Shown here: positions 18,640 through 28,624 of the stretch, one piece after another
Position numbering within the stretch: position 1 is the first letter of the stretch
Layout of the letters: each line of letters opens with the position of its first letter
DNA from: Amycolatopsis circi
Lineage (GTDB): Bacteria; Actinomycetota; Actinomycetes; Mycobacteriales; Pseudonocardiaceae
DNA: 39,726 nt
Assembly: GCF_003385235.1 (NCBI RefSeq)
Contig: NZ_PQIA01000087.1
Span: forward strand, 1 to 39,726
Reading direction: 5' to 3'
Made by a program: the position numbers and the translations under genes
Notes under the pieces: model-generated
Seen by the model: only the letters and a program-made list of their open reading frames with translations
Databases searched by the model: none
What the model was told of the DNA's origin: nothing

Positions 18640-19854
18640 CTACCGTGATTGCCCGGATTCCGCGACCCGGAGCCGGGTCGCGGCGCCCCCCAGCGGGGCG
18701 GGGAGATTCAGGGGAGCCGCGCCCGGCGTCAGCGCGCCGAGCAGGCGGGGACCGCTCGCGCCGGTGGCCGACGGCAGCGTCGCGGGAACGCCGCACCAGC
18801 TCAGCCAGCCGAGCAACGCGGTCAGATAGGCCTCTTTGCCGGAACCGGGGAGGCCGAGGTCGTCGCTGGTGCGGAGCGCGTCGTCGGGGAGAAGCCGGGC
18901 CAGCGCGGCCATCGTGGCGGGGTTCGCGACGCCGCCGCCGGACGCGACGACGGTTGTCACGCCGTGCCGACGGCATTCCGCGGCGACCGTCGCGGCGGTC
19001 AGTTCGGTGAGCGTGGCCAGCAGATCCTCCGGGGACAACGGCGGCAGTCCGGACAGGGCTGCGCCAAGGTATCCGCCGTGGAAGTGCTCTTTGCCAGTGG
19101 ATTTCGGGGGAGGGGCGGCGAAATAGGGGTCGGCGAGCAGCCGGTCGAGCAGGTCGTCGCGGACCGAACCGGCGAGCGCGAGCCGCCCGTCGACGTCGGC
19201 GGAGAGCTTGCCGTCGCTGACGTGGACGGCGGCGAGGTCGAGCAACGCGTTGGCCGGGCCGGTGTCGTAGGCGAGCACCCTGTCGGACTGCGTGACGACG
19301 GTGATGTTCGCGATGCCGCCGAGGTTGAGCGCGGCCACCGGACGTCCGGTCTCCTCGGCGAGGCCGCGCAGCCACATCGCGTCGAGCGTGCTCGCCAGCG
19401 GTGCGCCTTGGCCGCCCGCGGTGATGTCGCGGATGCGGAGGTCGGCGATCACCGGCACGCCGGTGCGCTCGGCGGTCCACGCCGGCTGGCCGATTTGGAG
19501 CGTGCCGAGCGCGACGCCGTTCTCGACCCAGTGGTAGACGGTCTGGCCGAGCGAGGCGATCACGTCCACCGGCCCGTACGCGGCGATCCCGCGCGCGGCC
19601 GCGTCCGCGAAGGCCTGGCCGACCCGGGTGTCGAGGACAGTCAGTTGTCGCGCGCTGCTCGGCCGCGGCGGGAGGGCGTCGAGGAGATCCGTGCGGAGGT
19701 CGACGGGATAAGGCACGTCGAGTTCGCCGAGCGGGGTGAGGACGACTGTCCCGTTGTCGGCGCGGATTTCGGCGACCGCGACGTCGATCCCGTCCACGGA
19801 CGTGCCCGACAGCAGCCCGAGGACGCGGAAACAGTGGCCGGCGGGGGTGGTCAT
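18640..19854 (-). CDS. anmK: Anhydro-N-acetylmuramic acid kinase
   Basis: A 404-residue sugar kinase of the ASKHA fold that cleaves and phosphorylates 1,6-anhydro-MurNAc to MurNAc-6-phosphate in cell-wall recycling. Motifs: GLLSGTSVDGIDVAVAEI near the N-terminus, SLGQTVYHW, LNLGGIANITVV, AYDTGPANALLD, and GGGVANPATMAAL near the C-terminus. The ATG at 19854 gives a standard start; an upstream in-frame extension to 19974 lacks similarity to the family. The stop is TAG. It is divergent from ftsY. A MurNAc-6-P etherase (MurQ) is not in the window. Confidence 0.92.
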   Translation of the reverse strand: MTTPAGHCFRVLGLLSGTSVDGIDVAVAEIRADNGTVVLTPLGELDVPYPVDLRTDLLDALPPRPSSARQLTVLDTRVGQAFADAAARGIAAYGPVDVIASLGQTVYHWVENGVALGTLQIGQPAWTAERTGVPVIADLRIRDITAGGQGAPLASTLDAMWLRGLAEETGRPVAALNLGGIANITVVTQSDRVLAYDTGPANALLDLAAVHVSDGKLSADVDGRLALAGSVRDDLLDRLLADPYFAAPPPKSTGKEHFHGGYLGAALSGLPPLSPEDLLATLTELTAATVAAECRRHGVTTVVASGGGVANPATMAALARLLPDDALRTSDDLGLPGSGKEAYLTALLGWLSWCGVPATLPSATGASGPRLLGALTPGAAPLNLPAPLGGAATRLRVAESGQSR

Positions 19855-19994
19855 CCGATGTGGTCTAGTCAACACCGAAGGGGTGGCGCAAGACGCTTCG
19901 TGGAGTCTTGGCCGAATCGGAACCGTTCGCGTTACTCGTTGGCCTCCAGGTGGGGTGTCCCGTGGCTTGTGCACGCGGATGACAGGATGGTGGC

Positions 19995-21362
19995 GTGTCG
20001 AGCACCTGGTTCTGGATCGTTGTCGTCGCCGTCGTCGTCCTGGTCGCCGTTCTGGTGTCCGGGCTGCTCATCGCGCGCAAGCGGCGGATCAGCATGGCCG
20101 AGCGGCGCGAGGTCGAGGAGAAGCCGAAGGGCGGCGGGTACGCCGCGAGCAGCGGGATCTCCTTCGCCTCCGGCGGGACTGCCGTCGAGGAGAAACCCGA
20201 GCCTGCTCCTTCTCCGGAGCCGGAGCCTGCCCCTTCTCCGGAGCCGGTGGTCGAGCATCCCGTCGAGGATCGCCCGGAAGTCGACGGCCAGCCCGCGGTC
20301 GGCGACGACGCCGCGGTCCCGCGCGACTCCGACCAGCGCACCGTGCGCGACGTCAAGCTCCCCGAGCCGGTCGAAGAAGAGGCCTCCGAGGCCGTCGTGC
20401 CGGGAACGGTCGAGCCGATCGAGGAGATCGAGTCTCCGGCCGGCCGCCTCGAACGCCTGCGCGGCCGTCTGGCGAAGTCCCGCTCGGTGTTCGGGCAAAG
20501 CCTGTTGGGTCTCCTCGGCGGTGGCGACCTGGACGAGGACTCCTGGCAGGACGTAGAGGACACGCTGCTCTTGGCGGACCTCGGCGCCGCCACGACGACC
20601 CAGATCGTGGACCGTCTGCGCGACGAACTGAACCGGCGCGCGGTGCGCACGTCGGCGGAAGCGCGCGAACTGCTGCACGAGGTGCTGACCGCGGCGCTGT
20701 CCACGGACGCCGAGCGCGCGGTCCGAGCCCTGCCGCACGAGGTGGACGGCAAGAAGCAGCCCGCGGTGGTGCTGGTCGCTGGCGTGAACGGCACCGGCAA
20801 GACCACGACGACCGGCAAACTGGCGCGAGTCCTGGTGGCACAAGGCGGAACCGTGGTCCTCGGCGCGGCCGACACGTTCCGCGCCGCAGCCGCGGACCAG
20901 CTGCAGACGTGGGGCGAGCGAGTAGGCGCGTCGGTCGTGCGCGGCAAGGAAGGCGCGGACCCGGCGGCGGTCGCTTTTGACGCGGTCAAGCAGGGCATCG
21001 CCGAGGGCGTGGACACGGTCCTGATCGACACCGCGGGCCGCCTGCACACGAAGACCGGCCTGATGGACGAACTCGGCAAAGTGAAGCGAGTGGTCGAGAA
21101 GCAGGCGCGGGTGGACGAGGTGCTGCTCGTGCTGGACGCCACGACCGGACAGAACGGGCTAGCGCAGGCGCGGGTGTTCGGCGAGGTCATCGACGTGACC
21201 GGAATCGTCCTGACGAAGCTCGACGGCACCGCGAAGGGCGGGATCGTGTTCCAGGTCCAGCGAGAGCTGGGAGTGCCGGTGAAGCTGGTCGGACTGGGCG
21301 AGGGGCCGGACGACCTGGCACCGTTCGAGCCTGGTGCGTTCGTGGACGCTTTGCTGGGCTGA
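19995..21362 (+). CDS. ftsY: Signal recognition particle receptor FtsY
   Basis: A 455-residue SRP GTPase that docks ribosome-nascent chains at the membrane. It has an N-terminal membrane helix (TWFWIVVVAVVVLVAVLVSG), as in actinobacterial FtsY, then an acidic Pro/Glu-rich A domain. The NG domain follows: VLVAGVNGTGKTTTTGKLA near residues 260-278, LGAADTFRAAAADQLQTW, DTAGRL and LTKLDGTAKGG. The A domain contains a 24-bp tandem duplication (20199-20222 and 20223-20246) coding PAPSPEPE repeats. It starts at GTG after AGGATGG. In other actinobacteria ftsY follows smc directly; here 4.8 kb separate them. Confidence 0.96.
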   Translation: MSSTWFWIVVVAVVVLVAVLVSGLLIARKRRISMAERREVEEKPKGGGYAASSGISFASGGTAVEEKPEPAPSPEPEPAPSPEPVVEHPVEDRPEVDGQPAVGDDAAVPRDSDQRTVRDVKLPEPVEEEASEAVVPGTVEPIEEIESPAGRLERLRGRLAKSRSVFGQSLLGLLGGGDLDEDSWQDVEDTLLLADLGAATTTQIVDRLRDELNRRAVRTSAEARELLHEVLTAALSTDAERAVRALPHEVDGKKQPAVVLVAGVNGTGKTTTTGKLARVLVAQGGTVVLGAADTFRAAAADQLQTWGERVGASVVRGKEGADPAAVAFDAVKQGIAEGVDTVLIDTAGRLHTKTGLMDELGKVKRVVEKQARVDEVLLVLDATTGQNGLAQARVFGEVIDVTGIVLTKLDGTAKGGIVFQVQRELGVPVKLVGLGEGPDDLAPFEPGAFVDALLG

Positions 21363-21541
21363 TTCCCCCGGATGGGTGGTCAAAGGTCAAACCGGTGAGG
21401 TTGCCTCGCCTCGTCTGCGACGGTGTGTAGCGGCGCAGTCACAGCGATGAGGGGTGGGCATGTCGGGCGGCTTTGGCGCGGTCCCGGAAGTGCTCGGACC
21501 GGCCGTCACCTCATCCGTCTGGACCAGGTAGGAGATCTGCT

Positions 21542-21862
21542 GTGCATCGTTCGGTTCGTCCTGTTCTGCTCGCTTTCTGCGGGATGGTCCTCACCGCTTG
21601 CAGCTTCTCGGTGTCGGTCGGCAACGACATCTCCAAGGCTGACCTCGAGAAGAACATCTCGACTGTCCTCGAGCAGTCGAACAACGGGCGACGGCCGGAT
21701 TCGGTCACCTGCCCGGGGCCGATCAAGGCGGAGAACGGGCAGACAGCTCGCTGTTTCCTGACCGGTGGCGGCGCGAAATACGGCCTCACCGTGACTCTTT
21801 CCGAGGTCAACGGGTCCAAGGCCACTTACGACGTGAAGGTCGACGACAAGCCGATGCAGTGA
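21542..21862 (+). CDS. DUF4333 lipoprotein
   Basis: A 106-residue exported lipoprotein with lipobox VLTAC (Cys20). The DUF4333 body reads DLEKNISTVLEQSNNGRRPDSVTCPG, then KAENGQTARCFLTGGGAKYGLTVTL and ends KVDDKPMQ. The domain is common in mycobacteria and relatives; its function is unknown. GTG at 21542 is preceded by TAGGAG at a good distance, which excludes the longer in-frame start at 21473. Two conserved cysteines follow the lipid-modified one. Its 3' end is partly duplicated downstream (21863-21922). Confidence 0.85.
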   Translation: MHRSVRPVLLAFCGMVLTACSFSVSVGNDISKADLEKNISTVLEQSNNGRRPDSVTCPGPIKAENGQTARCFLTGGGAKYGLTVTLSEVNGSKATYDVKVDDKPMQ

Positions 21863-21922
21863 CCGGAAACGTGCACAGTAGTGCGAGACCAAGCCGCCGT
21901 CGACCAGAAACCGATGAAGTGA
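21863..21922 (+). pseudogene. Relic 3' end of a second DUF4333 copy
   Basis: Read in the same frame as the upstream DUF4333 gene and past its stop, the sequence ends VDQKPMK-stop (21899-21922). This mirrors VDDKPMQ-stop of the intact gene 60 bases earlier; about 22 of 27 bases around both ends match. The simplest reading is a tandem duplicate of the lipoprotein gene that later lost nearly all its body. Its TGA overlaps the GTG at 21919 of the acetyltransferase gene. Confidence 0.55.
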
Positions 21923-22416
21923 ACCGAGTCACTCTCCGGCCGCTCACCGAAGCCGACCGAAGCAGGGTCCGCGAGATTCTCTCCGCGCCGGAAGTAGCGC
22001 AGTGGTGGGGCGAAGCCGACGAGGAGACTGACGGTCTGCTCTCGAAAGAGGGAGACCAGCAGGCGTACGCCATCGAGCACGAAGGCCGGACCGTCGGCGT
22101 GATCCAGAGCTGGGAAGAACTCGAACACCGCTACCGGCACGCTGGAATCGACCTCGCGGTGCATCCGGACCACTACGGTCTCGGGCTCGGCGCGGAGGCG
22201 ATCCGGATTCTCGCCCAGCGGCTGTTCGACCGGGGCCACCACCGGCTCACGATCGACCCGGCGGCGGCCAACGTCCGTGCGATCCACGTGTACGAGAAGC
22301 TCGGCTTCCGGCGCGTCGGGATCCTTCGCGACTACGAGCAGGGGCCTGACGGCACGTGGCACGACGGGCTGCTGATGGACCTCCTCAAAGGCGAACTCAA
22401 AGGCGAACTCAAGTAA
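21919..22416 (+). CDS. GNAT-family N-acetyltransferase
   Basis: A 165-residue acetyltransferase using acetyl-CoA. It starts MNRVTLRPLTEADR and has AQWWGEAD, GIDLAVHPDHYGLGLGAEAI (the pyrophosphate-binding region of motif A) and NVRAIHVYEKLGFRRVGI. The pattern resembles the AAC(6')-like subgroup, but the substrate cannot be deduced. GTG at 21919 is preferred because the conserved fold begins directly after it and it overlaps the stop of the relic DUF4333 end. A start at 21859 would add 20 non-conserved residues. The C-terminus has a 12-bp tandem repeat (KGELKGEL) and overlaps the convergent iclR gene by 8 bases. Confidence 0.85.
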   Translation: MNRVTLRPLTEADRSRVREILSAPEVAQWWGEADEETDGLLSKEGDQQAYAIEHEGRTVGVIQSWEELEHRYRHAGIDLAVHPDHYGLGLGAEAIRILAQRLFDRGHHRLTIDPAAANVRAIHVYEKLGFRRVGILRDYEQGPDGTWHDGLLMDLLKGELKGELK

Positions 22417-23173
22417 CCGGCAGCTGCTGCGAAAGCCGGTCCGCCACCTTCTGCACCACTGGCGCGATGTGGCTCACCGCGTCGGCCGTCAGCCGTCCGG
22501 ACGGGCCGGAAACCGAGACCGCGGCGGGCACCGGCGCGCCGGGGATCGCGACCGCGATGCAGCGCACCCCAAGCTCCTGTTCCGCCTCGTCCAGCGCGTA
22601 ACCCTGTCCGGCGATCTTCTTCAGCTCGACCGCCAGCGCGTCCGCATCCGTGAACGTGTGCTCGGTGTACGCGGGCATGCCGGTGCGTTCCAACAGCGAC
22701 GTGACTTCGTCGGCGGGCAGTTCCGCCAGCATCGCTTTGCCCACGCCTGTGCCGTGCGGCAGCAACCGCCGGCCCACCTCGGTGAACATGCGCATCGAGT
22801 GCTTCGAGGGCACCTGCGCGACGTACACCACCTCGTCGCGTTCCAGCACCGCCAGGTTCGCCGTTTCGCCGACCTCCTCGACCAGCTCCACCAGCAGCGG
22901 CCGCGCCCACGCCCCGAACTGCATGCTGGCGTTCTCGCCGAGCCGGATCAGCCGGGCGCCCAGCGCGTAGTGCCGGTTGGTGTTCTGCCGGACGTAGCCC
23001 AGCGACACCAGCGTGCGGATCAGCCGGTGGATCGTCGGCATCGGCAGCCCGGACAGGGTCGCCAGCTCCGACAGGCTGGCCTCTCCGCCAGTGTCCGCCA
23101 GGTGCTCCAGCAGCTCGAACGCGCGCTGCAGGGACTGGACGCCGCCGTCTCGTCCGCTCTTCTCAGCCGCCAC
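22409..23173 (-). CDS. IclR-family transcriptional regulator, probably of glyoxylate/allantoin metabolism
   Basis: A 254-residue DNA-binding regulator. The N-terminal winged helix (about 14-70: SLQRAFELLEHLA, LSELATLSGLPMPTIHRLIRTLVSLGYV) is followed by the IclR effector domain with LPHGTGVGKAMLAELP and GYALDEAEQELGVRCIAVAI. It starts at GTG behind GAGGAGG. It is divergent from aceB with a 108-bp shared intergenic region holding a TTCCGC-type palindrome. AllR of E. coli, an IclR protein, responds to glyoxylate and allantoin; given aceB and the purine genes downstream, a similar signal is inferred. Confidence 0.9.
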   Translation of the reverse strand: MAAEKSGRDGGVQSLQRAFELLEHLADTGGEASLSELATLSGLPMPTIHRLIRTLVSLGYVRQNTNRHYALGARLIRLGENASMQFGAWARPLLVELVEEVGETANLAVLERDEVVYVAQVPSKHSMRMFTEVGRRLLPHGTGVGKAMLAELPADEVTSLLERTGMPAYTEHTFTDADALAVELKKIAGQGYALDEAEQELGVRCIAVAIPGAPVPAAVSVSGPSGRLTADAVSHIAPVVQKVADRLSQQLPVT

Positions 23174-23203
23174 CAGTGGTCCTCCTCACAGACCCGATTG
23201 ATG

Positions 23204-23218
23204 TTCCGCTATGCAGAA
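23204..23218. promoter_or_regulatory. Putative IclR operator between iclR and aceB
   Basis: TTCCGCTATGCAGAA is a near-perfect 15-bp palindrome, with one arm mismatch and an A at the axis. It sits 30 bases upstream of the iclR GTG and 63 upstream of the aceB ATG. Operators of this size and TTCC/GGAA edge type are common for IclR proteins. Binding here could repress both genes. Confidence 0.55.
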
Positions 23219-23281
23219 ACTATAGTCCGTCAGGTAAAAACCGTAGGGACGTTATCCAAAGCACTACTCGGGGTGTTGCGC

Positions 23282-24855
<1,574 letters not shown>

Positions 24856-24856
<1 letters not shown>

Positions 24857-26052
24857 TGGGCGGCGGACGACTCGCCGAGGACGTCTACACCGCCGCCGAC
24901 ACGCGGTTGGCCGAGGTCGACGCGCGGGTGGCGGCGCGGTATCCCGGCGAGTCTCCGGGCCGTCGTCCGGTGCACACGGTGTACGTGCCGGCGTCGCAGT
25001 ACCGCACGCGCCTGGTCGCCGATTGGGGCAAGCAGGCGATGCGGGTCTTCGTCGAACACGGCGACCTGCTGAATCTCGACCCGGCGGTGGCCGAGCGGGT
25101 CCGCGAGAAGCTCCTCACCGAGCCCATCGAGGACCTCCGCATCGACTTCGAGGACGGTTACGGCCATCCCGGCGACGAAGCGGAGGACGCAGCCGCGGAG
25201 GCCGCCGGGCGGACGCTCGCGACCACCGGCGGTACTCCGTTCGTCGGAATCCGGTTCAAGAGCTTCGAAGCCGCGACACGGCGACGAGGCATCCGGACGC
25301 TCGATCTGTTCCTGTCCGGCTTGCTGTCCGAAGGATCGCTGCCGGACGGATTCGTGGTGACGCTGCCGAAGGTCACCGCGGTCGAGCAGGTCGAAGTCGC
25401 CGCGGAAGTGTTGGGGCGACTGGAAACCGCGTACGGACTGGCGGACCGCGCGCTGCGGTTCGAGGTGCAGATCGAGACCGCGCAGTCGATCCTTTCGACC
25501 GACGGCACGGTCGCGGTGGCGCAGATCATCCAGGCCGCGGACGGCCGGTGTTCCGGGCTGCATTACGGGACCTACGACTACAGCGCGGGTCTCGGCATCA
25601 GCGCGGCGTACCAGAGCATGGCGCACCCCGCCGCCGACTTCGCGAAGCAGTTGATGCAGGTCGCGGCTGCCGGAACGGGCGTACGGCTGTCCGACGGTTC
25701 GACCAACCGGCTTCCGGTGGGCGACGACCTGCCGGGCGCCTGGGCCGAACACCTGCGCTTGGTGCGACGGTCGTTGGAGAACGGCTTCTACCAGGGGTGG
25801 GACCTGCACCCGCACCAGTTGCCGACCCGGTACGCGGCGACGTACGCCTTCTACCGCGAGGGCGCCCCGGCGGCGGCCAAGCGGTTGCAGGACTACGCGT
25901 CGAAGACGGCCGGGGGAGTGCTGGACGAACCCGCTACGGCGGAGGCGCTGGCTCGGTATCTGCTCGGCGGGTTCCAGTGCGGGGCGTTGGCGGAAGCGGA
26001 ACTGCCGTTTGAGGCTGCGCGGCTGGACGCGTACGTGCGGCGGCAGGCCTGA
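24856..26052 (+). CDS. DUF6986 / HpcH-HpaI-like C-C lyase
   Basis: A 398-residue protein of the phosphoenolpyruvate-binding TIM-barrel group (HpcH/HpaI, citrate lyase beta-like). Visible motifs are DLRIDFEDGYG with acidic metal ligands, FVVTLPKVTAVEQVEV, LRFEVQIETAQSIL and GLHYGTYDYSAGLGIS. Translation is coupled to aceB through TAATG. The family's reaction is not established; partners of this fold cleave or form C-C bonds of 2-oxo acids or acyl-CoA. Coupling to malate synthase points to glyoxylate or a related C2-C4 acid as substrate or product. Confidence 0.8.
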
Positions 26053-26056
26053 ACTG

Positions 26057-26102
26057 CTCGTGAGTGCCTATCGCGGTTAGAACCGCGATAGGCACTCACG
26101 AG
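26057..26102. repeat. 44-bp modular palindrome, copy 2
   Basis: Perfect palindrome of the same design as copy 1: TCGTGAGTG foot, copy-specific CCTATCGC, GGTT cap, centre AG. One further base pair at each edge makes 22-nt arms. It lies four bases after the DUF6986 stop and three before the convergent NTF2-like stop, a position suited to bidirectional termination. Confidence 0.9.
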
Positions 26103-26105
26103 GCT

Positions 26106-26525
26106 TCAGCTGCGGCAGGCTTCCGCGATGGCCGCGGTGTCCCAGTAGAACGGCCGCACCTCGGCGATCCGCCCGTCCTCGATCCGCAGCGTCTGCAGGA
26201 TCGGGAACTCCAGCTCCCGCCCCGTCGCGCGCGCCCGGGCGCGGACCTGGGTGAGCACCACCGACGTCGCGCCGAGGGCGAGGAACTCCTGCTCGCCGAT
26301 CTCGAACGACTCCCAGATCCGGCTCATCTCGAGGAAGAACTTCTCCAGTCCGGCGTGGCCGTGCCAGTCGCCGCCGAACGGCAGTCCGCCGGCCTGGTGC
26401 AGTACGACATCCTCGGCGAAATACGGGGCCAGCGGGGCGAAAGAGGCCGAACCGGGGCCGCCGGCGGCGAAATACTCGGCTTCGGCTCGGTACATGCCGT
26501 TGAGCACGGCAGCGGGATCAGTCAC
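26106..26525 (-). CDS. SnoaL/NTF2-like protein
   Basis: A 139-residue single-domain protein of the cone-shaped alpha+beta barrel type. It begins MTDPAAVLNGMYRAEAEYFA, continues YFAEDVVLHQAGGLPFGGDWHGHAGLEKFF and ends RIEDGRIAEVRPFYWDTAAI, a classic NTF2-like ending. Members act as isomerases, dehydratases or polyketide cyclases, or only bind ligands. Nothing here fixes the substrate. GTG start. It is divergent from htpG. Confidence 0.75.
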   Translation of the reverse strand: MTDPAAVLNGMYRAEAEYFAAGGPGSASFAPLAPYFAEDVVLHQAGGLPFGGDWHGHAGLEKFFLEMSRIWESFEIGEQEFLALGATSVVLTQVRARARATGRELEFPILQTLRIEDGRIAEVRPFYWDTAAIAEACRS

Positions 26526-26659
26526 GGCCGTCAGCCTGGCCGCGCTCCGACGGTTCCGCTGGCGGCAATCGGACTTCGCGGTCTCCGCACGTTTCGTCGT
26601 ACGCGCTCGGTAGACTTCAAGCCGGTCTTTTCGAGGGCGGGAAAGGAAACACGAAAGCC

Positions 26660-28558
26660 ATGTCTGAGGAAACCGGGACGGTCGAGACGCTGGAGTTCCA
26701 GTCCGAGGCGCGCCAGCTGCTGCAGCTGATGATCCACTCGATTTACTCGAACAAGGACATCTTCCTGCGCGAGCTGGTCTCCAACGCCTCCGACGCGCTG
26801 GACAAGCTGCGCCTGGAGACGTACCGCGACAAGGATCTGCAGGCCGAGACCGAGAACCTGCACATCGAAATCCTCCTCGACGCCGAGGCGCGCACCCTCA
26901 CCGTGCGCGACAATGGCATCGGGATGAGCCGCGACGACGTCGTCAACCTGATCGGCACCATCGCGAAATCCGGCACCGCCGACTTCCTGCGCAAGCTGAA
27001 GGAGTCGAAGGAATCCGCGGGCCAGGACCTGATCGGGCAGTTCGGCGTCGGCTTCTACTCCAGCTTCATGGTCGCCGACAAGGTCACCCTGGTGACCCGG
27101 CGCGCGGGCTCCGACGAGGGCGTCCGCTGGGAGTCGACCGGCGAGGGCATCTACACGATCGAATCGCTCGCCGACGCTCCGCAGGGCACCGCGGTGACGC
27201 TGCACCTCAAGCCCGCGGACGACGAGGATCACCTCTACGACTACACGTCGCCGTGGAAGGTCCGCGAGATCGTCAAGCGCTACTCCGACTTCATCACCTG
27301 GCCGGTGCAGATGGCCAAAGAAGGCACTGCGACGAAGGAAGAAGACGACGCTGGCGGTCTCGAGACCGTCAACTCGATGAAGGCGCTCTGGGCGCGTTCG
27401 AAGGACGAGGTCTCCGACGAGGAGTACCACGAGTTCTACAAGCACATCAGCCACGACTGGACCGACCCGCTCGAGACGGTCCGGATGCAGGCCGAGGGCA
27501 CCTTCGAGTACCAGGCGCTGCTGTTCCTGCCCTCGCGCGCGCCGGTGGACCTGTTCATGCGGGACGCGAAGCGCGGCGTGCAGCTGTACGTCAAGCGCGT
27601 GTTCATCATGGACGACTGCGAAGCGCTGATGCCGAACTACCTGCGCTTCGTGAAGGGGGTCGTCGACGCGGCGGATCTGTCGCTGAACGTGTCGCGGGAG
27701 ATCCTGCAGCAGGACCGGCAGATCCGCGCGATCCGGCGGCGGCTGGAGAAGAAGATCCTCTCCACGGTCAAGACGATGATGACCGAGGACGCCGAGAAGT
27801 ACGCGACGTTCTGGTCCGAGTTCGGCCGCGCGGTCAAGGAAGGCCTGATCGACGACCCGGAGAACCGGGAGCAGATCCTGGAGATCTCGTCGTTCGACTC
27901 GACGCACCACGCGGACAAGCCGACCTCGCTGCGCGACTACGTGTCGCGGATGAAGGACGGCCAGGAGCACATCTACTACCTGACCGGCGATTCGCGCACC
28001 GTCATCGAGAACTCGCCGCACCTGGAAGCGTTCCGCGCCAAGGGGTACGAGGTGCTGATCCTCACCGACCCGGTCGACGAAATGTGGACGGAGTCGGCGA
28101 GCGGCTTCGACGGCAAGACGTTCCAGTCGATCGCGAAGGGCGAGGTCGACCTCGGCGACGAGACGTCCGAGGAGAAGAAGGCCGAGTACGAGGACCTGCT
28201 GAAGTGGATGTCGGCGACGCTGACCGACACCGTCAAGGAGGTCCGGCTGTCCTCGCGGCTGACGACGTCGCCGTCCTGCATCGTCGGCGACGCGGGCGAT
28301 CTGACGCCGACGCTGGAGAAGATGTACCGCGCGATGGGGCAGGAACTGCCGCCGGTGAAGCGGGTTCTGGAGCTGAACCCGGAGCACGCGCTGGTGACCG
28401 GTCTGCGCAAGGCGTTCGCCGAGCACCCGGAGGACACCTCGCTGGCCGAGACGGCGGAGCTGCTGCACGGGATGGCGTTGTTGGCCGAGGGTGGCGAGTT
28501 GAAGGACCCGAGCCGGTTCTTGGGGCTGGTGGCGGATCGCGCGGCTAAGGCGTTGTGA
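26660..28558 (+). CDS. htpG: Molecular chaperone HtpG (Hsp90)
   Basis: A 632-residue cytosolic ATP-dependent chaperone. The GHKL ATPase domain has [11 protein letters not shown] (Asn42, Asp45), [11 protein letters not shown] at about 84-94 and [17 protein letters not shown]. The middle domain includes DWTDPL and [21 protein letters not shown], with [12 protein letters not shown], and a C-terminal dimerisation domain follows. Length is normal. AAGGAA lies 9 bases before the ATG; TAGACT at 26611-26616 is a possible -10 element. The palindrome at 28564 follows its stop by five bases. Confidence 0.97.
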
Positions 28559-28563
28559 GGGTT

Positions 28564-28609
28564 CTCGTGAGTGGCTACGCCGGTTAGAACCGGCGTAGCC
28601 ACTCACGAG
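28564..28609. repeat. 44-bp modular palindrome, copy 3
   Basis: Perfect palindrome: TCGTGAGTG foot, copy-specific GCTACGCC, GGTT cap, centre AG, with 22-nt arms. Unlike copies 1 and 2 it separates two genes in the same direction. It ends only 15 bases before the deaminase ATG, three bases short of that gene's GAGGAGG ribosome site. Confidence 0.9.
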
Positions 28610-28624
28610 CTTGAGGAGGTTCGC

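Noticed and set aside
21859..21918. Extension of the acetyltransferase to the GTG at 21859
   Set aside because: The added 20 residues look non-conserved, and the segment is explained as the relic of a DUF4333 copy.
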